Assembly: GCA_011523245.1 (NCBI GenBank)
Contig: WTHG01000471.1
Span: 2,174-12,934 of the forward strand
Origin: Verrucomicrobiales bacterium
GTDB taxonomy: Bacteria > Verrucomicrobiota > Verrucomicrobiia > Limisphaerales > UBA1100
Direction: 5' to 3'
Length of the DNA: 10,761 bases
In this document: piece by piece, positions 1 to 6,360 of the stretch
Layout of the letters: the number at the start of each line of letters is the position of its first letter
How positions within the stretch are numbered: position 1 is the stretch's first letter
Notes under the pieces: generated by a model
Databases searched by the model: none
Told to the model about the DNA's origin: nothing
Seen by the model: only the letters and a program-made list of their open reading frames with translations
Program-made: the position numbers and the translations under genes

Positions 1-230
1 TCCAGATTGGTCACCATCTTCTTTGTGCGAATCACGCCCACCGGATTGCCGGTGCATTGGATTAGCCCATCCTTGCCCCAGTTCCACGTATCGGGCTTGC
101 AGTTGACGTTGGTGAAATCCGCCTCAGTCATCGCCCGCCAGCCCGGACCGGTACCCTTGATCAAGGCCGCGGGTTCAGCACCAAATAGGGTAAAGGCAGA
201 CAGGACAAATAGAGAACAGATCAATTTCAT
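1..230 (-). CDS. DUF1080 (3-keto-disaccharide hydrolase-like) protein, N-terminal part only
   Basis: The reverse strand has an ATG at 230-228 and stays open to the window edge, giving 76 residues; the gene continues to the left. Residues 1-18 form a Sec-type signal peptide (MKLICSLFVLSAFTLFGAEP, cleavage probably near Ala18). The following segment, with W31, then WNWGKDGLIQCTGNP at about 49-63 and VGVIRTKKM at 64-72, fits the start of a DUF1080 domain (PF06439), where a Trp-containing strand leads to a 'W.v.dG.l...g.p.g.i.T' core. The family has a concanavalin-like fold and is annotated as 3-keto-disaccharide hydrolase, a periplasmic or surface activity in glycoside breakdown. It diverges from the DUF1501 gene with only 46 bases between the chosen starts. 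Family assignment rests on the pattern of a short fragment; the rest of the domain lies outside the window. Confidence 0.72.
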   Translation of the reverse strand, partial: MKLICSLFVLSAFTLFGAEPAALIKGTGPGWRAMTEADFTNVNCKPDTWNWGKDGLIQCTGNPVGVIRTKKMVTNL

Positions 231-276
231 GACGGCAGCCTACGCGGATGATCGGGCATTGACTAGTCCGAACCGA

Positions 277-1686
277 ATGCCAGAATCAGGCATGGATCGG
301 CGAGCATTTCTCATGGCCTCCACCGCCTCACTGGGAGGGATGTCGTTCGCGCCCGAGGCTCTGGCGATAGCGGATGGACGCAGGAAACCCGCGAAATCCA
401 CCATCCTGTTTTTCCTTTGCGGCGGCTCCTCACATATCGATATGTGGGACATGAAACCGGAGGCGCCCCAGGAATATCGCGGACCGTTTCGCCCGATTAA
501 AACCACTGCAGCTGGGCTGGATATCTGCGAGCATTTACCACTGACCGCCAAGCAGGGCAAACACTTGGCCATCGTGCGATCGATCACCGATTTTGGCCTC
601 GCCACTGGCGATCATCATGCCGGATATTATTATAATCTCACCGGCAATGTGCCGGACCTCACCTTCCGCACGCAGGGCAATAATCGCCGTCCGTACGCCA
701 CCGATGCCCCGTATATGGGCAGCGTGATTGGCCAGCGGCGGGAGAAACATCCCAAGCTGCCGCAGGTCATCACCCTACCCACCAAACCAAGCCGCGCGCC
801 ATTCACGCGCCCGGGCCAATTCGCCGGACGCCTTGGGCTGGAACATGATCCCTTTTACATCTACGGCCGGCACGAGGCACCGCTAAAATTCACCGCGCCC
901 TCCCTCACCCTCACCGGAGGACTGGACCGCCAGCGCCTCGCCGAGCGCAAGGTGTTCCTCGAAGCCGTCAACAACGCCAGGCGCAGGGCCGAGACAGACC
1001 CGGCCATTGCCAATTACACGCGCCAGCAACAAAAGGCCTTTGACCTGCTCAACAGCACCGCCACCACCGGCGCGTTTGATATCGCCAGTGAACCGAAAAA
1101 AATCCGCGAACGGTACGGCGAACATCTCAACGGTATGAGCCTGCTGATGGCCCGAAGGCTGGTGGAAGCCGGCGTGCCGTTTGTGACCGTGTTCTGGAAA
1201 GTGGATGGGATCAACAGCACTCTCGCTAAGAAATGTCGCAGCGCTGGCGGCTGGGATACGCACGGGAATAATTTCAACTGCCTCAAGGAGGACCTCCTGC
1301 CAAGATTTGACCGCTGTTACTCGGCGCTGATTGAGGACCTCGCTGAACGCGGGCTACTCGATTCCACGCTTGTCATGCTCACCAGTGAGATGGGGCGCAA
1401 GCCCAAGATCGGCGACCCCCGTTCGGGCGGCCGATCCGGAGCCGGACGAGATCACTGGACCGCCTGCCAAAGCGTCGTCCTGGCCGGCGGGGGAATCCAG
1501 GGTGGACAAACTTACGGGCGCACCGATGAGTTCGCCGAATATCCCGTGGAAAAAATCATTGGTCCCGAGCACATCGCCCACACCGTTTACCACGCCATGG
1601 GAGTCGACGATCTGACCGCCACCGATGTCACCGGCCGCCCCTTCAACATCCTTGAAAAAGGACGCCCCTTGACCGAGCTGTTTTAA
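277..1686 (+). CDS. DUF1501 family protein, Tat-exported (copy 1)
   Basis: The 469-residue product matches the DUF1501 family (PF07394), which is distantly related to the sulfatase/alkaline phosphatase superfamily; its substrate is unknown. A twin-arginine signal MDRRAFLMASTASLGG occupies residues 6-21, so the protein should be exported folded. Conserved signatures in order are GGSSHID at 49-55, KPEAPQEYRGP at 60-70, DHHAGYYYNLTG at 112-123, WDTHGNNF at 326-333, SEMGRKPK at 370-377 and GRDHW at 390-394; the His and Asp residues are likely metal ligands. An insert of roughly 15 residues (about 309-323) precedes WDTH and is absent from the other two copies here. The reading frame is open back to position 7, but that extension is antisense to the DUF1080 start and lacks an export signal. 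ATG 292 is an equally good start; ATG 229 is less likely. No clear ribosome binding site precedes any of them. The RidA gene follows 32 bases downstream. Confidence 0.9.
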   Translation: MPESGMDRRAFLMASTASLGGMSFAPEALAIADGRRKPAKSTILFFLCGGSSHIDMWDMKPEAPQEYRGPFRPIKTTAAGLDICEHLPLTAKQGKHLAIVRSITDFGLATGDHHAGYYYNLTGNVPDLTFRTQGNNRRPYATDAPYMGSVIGQRREKHPKLPQVITLPTKPSRAPFTRPGQFAGRLGLEHDPFYIYGRHEAPLKFTAPSLTLTGGLDRQRLAERKVFLEAVNNARRRAETDPAIANYTRQQQKAFDLLNSTATTGAFDIASEPKKIRERYGEHLNGMSLLMARRLVEAGVPFVTVFWKVDGINSTLAKKCRSAGGWDTHGNNFNCLKEDLLPRFDRCYSALIEDLAERGLLDSTLVMLTSEMGRKPKIGDPRSGGRSGAGRDHWTACQSVVLAGGGIQGGQTYGRTDEFAEYPVEKIIGPEHIAHTVYHAMGVDDLTATDVTGRPFNILEKGRPLTELF

Positions 1687-1718
1687 CGGACGAGATAAAA
1701 CTAATCTCTCCCCATCAC

Positions 1719-2180
1719 ATGAGCATAGAAGCCAAACTCACCGAACTCAGTCTCACCTTGCCAGAGGCACCCGCCGCTGTGGCCGCCTACCAGCCGTGGA
1801 TTCGCACCGGTAATCTCGTTTTCACCTCTGGCCAACTGCCCTTCCGCGACGGGTCTATTGCTTACACCGGCAAGCTAGGCAAAGAACTCACCGAGGAAGA
1901 CGGCTATCAGGCCGCCCGCCAATGCGCCCTCAACGCTATCGCCCAGCTCAAGGCCGCCACCGGCAATTTGGAGAAGATTCAGAAGATCGTCCGCATAGAA
2001 GGCTACGTTCATTGCGCCGAAGGGTTCCACGGTCATCCGAAAGTGCTCAATGGCGCCTCCGATTTGGTGGCCGAACTTTTTGGCGAACGGGGCCAACACA
2101 CGCGACTCGCTCTAGGAATCAATGAAATGCCGCTGAACGCCGCCGTGCAACTGGCCATGACCGCTGAAGTGGCGGACTAA
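1719..2180 (+). CDS. RidA/YjgF/YER057c/UK114 family protein
   Basis: The 153-residue product is a small cytoplasmic protein of the RidA superfamily (PF01042); canonical members are trimers that hydrolyse reactive enamine/imine intermediates made by PLP enzymes. Signatures are GNLVFTSGQLPFRDG at 31-45, the central helix QAARQCALNAIAQLKA at 64-79, VRIEGYVHCAEGF at 91-103 and GQHTRLALGINEMPLNAAVQ at 125-144. R129 lines up with the carboxylate-binding Arg of canonical RidA. The usual Glu near the C-terminus, in a V-x-I-E-type strand, appears to be missing (residues 143-149 read VQLAMTA). Length and the 'HTR.A.G...mPl' pattern fit the roughly 150-residue subgroup rather than the 128-residue E. coli type, so the exact activity is uncertain. 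There is no export signal, unlike the neighbouring proteins. The TAA stop overlaps the stop of the convergent DUF1501 gene. Confidence 0.93.
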   Translation: MSIEAKLTELSLTLPEAPAAVAAYQPWIRTGNLVFTSGQLPFRDGSIAYTGKLGKELTEEDGYQAARQCALNAIAQLKAATGNLEKIQKIVRIEGYVHCAEGFHGHPKVLNGASDLVAELFGERGQHTRLALGINEMPLNAAVQLAMTAEVAD

Positions 2181-3550
2181 AGAATTTCTCTGATCGCTTG
2201 GCCGTGATCAACCAGCGGCACCGGTCGGCCTGCGAAATCCTGAAAGCTAATCTGCGGATCAATGCCCAGCACGGTGTAAATCGTAGCCAACACATCGTCC
2301 GGCTTCAACGCGCGCGCCACCGGATGCTCAGCTTTCGAGTTGGTCGCGCCAATCACTTGGCCGGTTTTTAACCCACCGCCGGCCAAAATCACACTCATTG
2401 CCTGCCCCCAGTGATCCCGCCCGGGAATGGGAATGCCCGGCTGGCCACTGTTCAATTTTGGTGTGCGACCAAATTCACCCATGACCACCACGAGAGTATC
2501 ATCCAGCATACCGCGCTGTTTTAAATCCTCCAATAACCCGGCCACAGCACGGTCGAGATACGGTAGACGATCCTCCAGGGCATCCTTGATTTTCGAATGA
2601 TTATCCCAATGCGGCATGTCCACGGTGACAAAGCTTACCCCCTGCTCCACGAGTCGACGCGCCATCAATGTGTAATGCCCCCATGGCCCACGCCCATACA
2701 GATCGCGCAAAACGTCGCTTTCCCGATCAATATCAAACGCCGCCCGCGCCCGGCCACTCAAGACCATGTCCACAGCCTCCTGCTGATATCGATCCAATGC
2801 CTCAATGGATCCGGATTGATCAATGTCGCGGTTAATTTGATCAAGACTCTCCAGCAAACTCACCCGCCCCTGGACACGGCCACCCTGTTCCTCAAGATTT
2901 GCCAACACGGGCGCCTTCTGAATCTTGGTGGTTGAACGGCCAGCCAAGTATTTCTGTTTCATGTTCAGCTGAAACGGGTTGAACGCGGAGCCCAAATACG
3001 CCGCCCCCTGATAACCGGGATACAGATATACACTCTCCGCGGCCGGCAAGCCCACATACGCTGGCATGCCTTTCCTGTTCGGCCCCTTGGCACGAGAGAC
3101 ACATGAGCCCACCGAGGGATATTTCTGCGCCTTATCTTTCGAGGTGCTGCCGTGACGACCAGTGAGCATCCAATGCGCCGCGGCAAAGTGATCACCGTTA
3201 TCATGATGCACCGAACGCAGTACACACATCTTATTCGCGTGTTTTGCCTGCAGCGGAAGCATTTCTGAAAAACGTATTCCGGGTACATTGGTGGCCATGT
3301 CCCCCCAAGGCCCACGATATTCCTTCGGCGCCTTCGGTTTGGGATCGTACGTTTCCATGTGGCTCGGTCCGCCATCCAACCAAATGAGAATCACCGATTT
3401 GTTATTGCGATCCGCCTTCCCTTCCGCACGTAGCCGTATCAGGTCTGCGCTCGAGATTCCGAGCGCCCCCAGAAAGCCCACCTTCAATGCCGAACGCCGC
3501 GAAAAGCCTGAGCAGTTTTTCCCAAAATGGCCGTGTTGCAGTTCCAGCAT
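2177..3550 (-). CDS. DUF1501 family protein, Tat-exported (copy 2)
   Basis: The 457-residue product is a complete DUF1501 protein. The N-terminus has the arrangement C-S-G-F-S-R-R followed by SALKVGFLGALGI (residues 13-32), a typical DUF1501 Tat signal. Family signatures are GGPSHMETYDPKPKAP at 60-75, EYRGP at 77-81, DNGDHFAAAHWMLTGR at 117-132, LMARRLVEQGVSFVTV at 295-310, WDNH at 315-318, GEFGRTP at 358-364 and GRDHW at 377-381, so the predicted metal-binding His/Asp set is intact. It resembles copy 1 (shared GG.SH and AP.EYRGP blocks) more than copy 3. It is the last gene of the leftward cluster, 59 bases after the propeller gene; that gap is longer than the others, so an internal promoter is possible though I see none. 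The protein ends in REIL, matching KEIL in copy 3. Its TAG stop overlaps the RidA stop on the other strand. Confidence 0.93.
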   Translation of the reverse strand: MLELQHGHFGKNCSGFSRRSALKVGFLGALGISSADLIRLRAEGKADRNNKSVILIWLDGGPSHMETYDPKPKAPKEYRGPWGDMATNVPGIRFSEMLPLQAKHANKMCVLRSVHHDNGDHFAAAHWMLTGRHGSTSKDKAQKYPSVGSCVSRAKGPNRKGMPAYVGLPAAESVYLYPGYQGAAYLGSAFNPFQLNMKQKYLAGRSTTKIQKAPVLANLEEQGGRVQGRVSLLESLDQINRDIDQSGSIEALDRYQQEAVDMVLSGRARAAFDIDRESDVLRDLYGRGPWGHYTLMARRLVEQGVSFVTVDMPHWDNHSKIKDALEDRLPYLDRAVAGLLEDLKQRGMLDDTLVVVMGEFGRTPKLNSGQPGIPIPGRDHWGQAMSVILAGGGLKTGQVIGATNSKAEHPVARALKPDDVLATIYTVLGIDPQISFQDFAGRPVPLVDHGQAIREIL

Positions 3551-3609
3551 GACAACTAATCTGACGTTACCAAAAAGCCCGCATTCAAGAAAGAGAAATT
3601 GGGGTTTGG

Positions 3610-4920
3610 CTACAAGTCCTTCTTTTTTCCAATGGCCATAAGCGTCCGTGTCCCGCGCAAATACAACACGCCATCCGAAAGTGCCGGAGAAGCCATCAGG
3701 GTTTCGCCGACGGGATGTTCAGCGGGCGGTTGGAATTTCTCTCCGGCCGCTAGGACAAACACAATCCCGTCTTCGCCGGCACAATATATTTTGCCGTCGG
3801 CGGCAACGGGCGAGGCGCTAAAACCATGACCGCGATGGCGGATACGCTCGAAGTAATGTTCCTTACCGGATTTCAAGTCGTAACAGCCAATCAGTCCGTT
3901 GTTGTTCAACGCGTAAACCTTGCCGCGGTAAATGAGAGGCGTGGGCATGTAGGGCCCGCGGCGATTTTGCCAGGCAACGTGTTCGCCGCTGGTGAGATTG
4001 CCGCGGCCACCGCCGATCAGGCAGAAAATGGGGCGCTCAGGATGGCGGCCACTGGCAACAATGATACGGTCACCTGCAAACACCGGTGTCGGCGCGGTGA
4101 TCTTCGAACTGCCGCCCAGCCGCCAGAGTTCCTTGCCGGTCTCAGGATGGTAGCCGCGGATAAAATTCGAACCGTTAGTGATCAGCTCCGGCACCTGCCC
4201 CGGCCAGACATTGGGCGTGCCCCACGAGGGCAGTTCATCTCGCGGCGTCCGCCATAGCTCGTGGCCGTTCTTTACATCAAACGCCACAATGAACGAATCC
4301 TTCTGCCTGTCGCATTGCACGATCACTTTGCCACGCCAGATGATCGGCGAACTGGCGGAGCCCCACTCGTATTCCGGCAGGTCATAAGCGCCCACGTCCA
4401 GCCGCCCGAGGTTTTTTTTCCACAACAATTCGCCCGCCACACTGTAGGTAAACAATCCTTCCGAACCGAACATTGCCACAACATGTTTACCATCGGTTGC
4501 CGGCGTGGAATTGGCATAAGTCGCCTTGATATGCCGTTTATCGGTTGGCTTACGGCTCACGGCCACGCGCGACCACATAGTTTTGCCGGTGCGTTTATTC
4601 AGGCAAATTACCCGCCATTCATGCACCGAGCGATCGGCCGCCGCTGTCCCCGCGCCATACAGGCCGGGCTTGAAGGTTGGATCAGTAACACTGCTAACCG
4701 CCGTGGTCAGAAACAGGTGATTGCCGAAAATAATCGGAGACGAATGCGCCAAGCCCGGCACGGGCACCTTGAAAAGAACTCCTTCTCCGGACTGTACATT
4801 CCAATGTGCCGGAATATTTTGGTCATCAGCCAACCCGGCAGCATACATCCCGCGAAAGGACGGCCAATCTTGAGCATGCAACGCGGCGGCCAGCGTTAGA
4901 CATGCCAGCACCCGGATCAT
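3610..4920 (-). CDS. PQQ-like beta-propeller repeat protein, secreted
   Basis: The 436-residue product has a Sec signal peptide at about 1-16 (MIRVLACLTLAAALHAQ) followed by WPSFRG at 19-24, the usual opening of secreted PQQ-like propellers in PVC bacteria. Blade repeats of the type 'P....g.vy....g.....D..tGk.lW' recur: NKRTGKTMW 108-116, STPATDGKHVVAMFGSEG 138-155, SSPIIWRGKVIVQCD 190-204, DVKNGHELWR 215-224, HPETGKELWRLGG 258-270, TPLIYRGKVYALNNNGLIG 327-345 and SPVAADGKIYCAGEDG 370-385. The fold is that of PF13360 proteins such as BamB and quinoprotein dehydrogenases. I see no quinoprotein catalytic set, so a binding or scaffold role is more likely than dehydrogenase activity, and PQQ itself may not be bound. 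The ATG lies 2 bases after the stop of the upstream DUF1501 gene (TAGccATG on the coding strand), which suggests translational coupling. Confidence 0.93.
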   Translation of the reverse strand: MIRVLACLTLAAALHAQDWPSFRGMYAAGLADDQNIPAHWNVQSGEGVLFKVPVPGLAHSSPIIFGNHLFLTTAVSSVTDPTFKPGLYGAGTAAADRSVHEWRVICLNKRTGKTMWSRVAVSRKPTDKRHIKATYANSTPATDGKHVVAMFGSEGLFTYSVAGELLWKKNLGRLDVGAYDLPEYEWGSASSPIIWRGKVIVQCDRQKDSFIVAFDVKNGHELWRTPRDELPSWGTPNVWPGQVPELITNGSNFIRGYHPETGKELWRLGGSSKITAPTPVFAGDRIIVASGRHPERPIFCLIGGGRGNLTSGEHVAWQNRRGPYMPTPLIYRGKVYALNNNGLIGCYDLKSGKEHYFERIRHRGHGFSASPVAADGKIYCAGEDGIVFVLAAGEKFQPPAEHPVGETLMASPALSDGVLYLRGTRTLMAIGKKKDL

Positions 4921-4922
4921 GG

Positions 4923-6359
4923 CTAGAGAATTTCTTTCACCACACGAGTCGGATAGGTGTGCGTGAGGCGTTCCTCGAGGCCGTTGCGGTCGACGGTGAG
5001 TTTCTCGTGGTCCATGCCGAGTTGATGCAGGATGGTGGCGTGCCAGTCCTGAATGCTCACGCGATCGCGTACGGCGCCGTAGCCGATGTCATCGGTTTCG
5101 CCGTGCACCACGCCGCCCTTCACGCCGCCACCGGCCATCCAGCTGGTAAACCCACTGGGACCATGATCGCGCCCGGCCTTGGCGTAATCGCCTTGGGCCA
5201 TTGGCAGGCGACCGAATTCGCCGCCCCAAAGCACGAGCACATCATCGAGCAACCCGCGTTGGCGCAGGTCGCGCAGGAGCGCAGCGCAGGGCTTATCGCT
5301 TTGACGACAGGCGGCGGGCAGTGAGGTTTTGATGTTGCTGTGGTTGTCCCACATTTGGCCGCGCGGATAAATCTGCACGAAACGCACGCCGCGTTCCACG
5401 AGGCGGCGCGCCATGAGACAGCGTTTACCGAAATTATCCGTATCCTTCGCGCCAATCCCATATAACTTGCGCGTGGCCTCAGTCTCGCTGGAAACATCGA
5501 GTGCCTCACTCGCCTCCACCTGCATACGGGCGGCCATCTGGTAATTGGCAATGCGTGAATCGAGCACGGGTTGGTTCGGGCGACTGGATTTGTGCAGGCG
5601 ATCAAGGGCGTTGATGAGGTTGCGCTTGGCGGCAGTGATGCCAGCGGGCTCCTGGTAATCCGGCTTAATGTGCAGCATCGGCGTACCTTCGCTCTTGATC
5701 TGTGTCCCTTGATACAGCGGCGGCAAATACCCGCTCATCCAATTCTCCACGTTGTTGACCGGTAACCGGTTTTGCGGATCGGCTAACACCACGTAGGCCG
5801 GCAAATTTTGGCTCACGCTGCCGAGGCCGTAGGTTACCCAGGCGCCCAGAGTCGGATGGCCGGGGAAAATCTCACCGCTCTGCCACTTGTAACAGGCCGG
5901 TTCATGATTCTCGTGCACATTGTACATCGAGCGGATAATCGCGATCTCGTCGATCATCTTGGCCGTGTGCGGCAGCAATTCACTCACCCACGCGCCGCTT
6001 TGACCGTGGCGGGCAAACTTCCAGTGACTGCGCATCACCTTGCCCTTCATGCTGCGCCCGGCCGGAGCAACTTTGGTGAATTCCTCCGGGGCATCCGCAC
6101 CATGAAATTTCTCCAGCGCCGGCTTGGGATCAAACAGATCCACCTGCGACGGCCCTCCCTGCATGCAGAACTGGATCACTGCCTTGGCCCTCGGCGCAAA
6201 GTGGGGCTGGCGTGGACGCGTGTCCATCGGCAACGGTGCCTTATGGTGCGGCTCCGCCCCGTATAAATCGCGCGAGAGCAACGACGCCAAAGCCGCGCCG
6301 TACAAGCCATTCTGCACGCTATCAAAAAACTGTCGGCGGTTGATGGTGTTCGGATTCAT
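4923..6359 (-). CDS. DUF1501 family protein, Tat-exported (copy 3, DUF1553 partner type)
   Basis: The 478-residue product belongs to the DUF1501 branch that usually sits directly after a DUF1549/DUF1553 gene, as it does here. The Tat-type start is INRRQFFDSVQNGLYGAALA (6-25), with a fairly weak hydrophobic core. Signatures are FCMQGGPSQVDLFDPKP at 64-80, SELLPHTAKMIDEIAIIRSM at 126-145, LMARRLVERGVRFVQI at 315-330, WDNH at 337-340, GGEFGRLP at 379-386 and GRDHG at 396-400. The first motif carries Gln where copies 1 and 2 have His (GGPSQ against GG.SH), and GRDH is followed by GPSGFTSW instead of W, so metal or substrate contacts may differ. Its ATG is one base after the TAA of the DUF1553 gene (TAAgATG), typical of termination-reinitiation coupling, and implies equal dosage of the pair. 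The activity is unknown. Confidence 0.94.
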   Translation of the reverse strand: MNPNTINRRQFFDSVQNGLYGAALASLLSRDLYGAEPHHKAPLPMDTRPRQPHFAPRAKAVIQFCMQGGPSQVDLFDPKPALEKFHGADAPEEFTKVAPAGRSMKGKVMRSHWKFARHGQSGAWVSELLPHTAKMIDEIAIIRSMYNVHENHEPACYKWQSGEIFPGHPTLGAWVTYGLGSVSQNLPAYVVLADPQNRLPVNNVENWMSGYLPPLYQGTQIKSEGTPMLHIKPDYQEPAGITAAKRNLINALDRLHKSSRPNQPVLDSRIANYQMAARMQVEASEALDVSSETEATRKLYGIGAKDTDNFGKRCLMARRLVERGVRFVQIYPRGQMWDNHSNIKTSLPAACRQSDKPCAALLRDLRQRGLLDDVLVLWGGEFGRLPMAQGDYAKAGRDHGPSGFTSWMAGGGVKGGVVHGETDDIGYGAVRDRVSIQDWHATILHQLGMDHEKLTVDRNGLEERLTHTYPTRVVKEIL

Positions 6360-6360
6360 C

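Noticed and set aside
7..276. N-terminal extension of DUF1501 copy 1 to a 559-residue protein
   Set aside because: The extension is antisense to a better leftward gene with a signal peptide, has no family similarity that I can see, and would bury the Tat signal inside the protein.
883..1263. 126-residue leftward open frame inside DUF1501 copy 1
   Set aside because: It is opposite to conserved DUF1501 sequence and its Gly/His/Ala-rich product has no recognisable features.
3551..3609. Small gene, RNA or promoter in the 59-base gap between the propeller and DUF1501 copy 2
   Set aside because: I see no open frame with start context, no strong hairpin and no convincing -35/-10 pair.
4261..4899. 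212-residue rightward open frame inside the propeller gene
   Set aside because: It lies wholly antisense to a well-supported propeller protein and shows no domain, signal or start context of its own.
3610..4920. Propeller protein as a PQQ-dependent alcohol dehydrogenase
   Set aside because: At 436 residues it is shorter than those enzymes, and I see no catalytic or calcium-binding set or cytochrome domain; only propeller repeats are supported.
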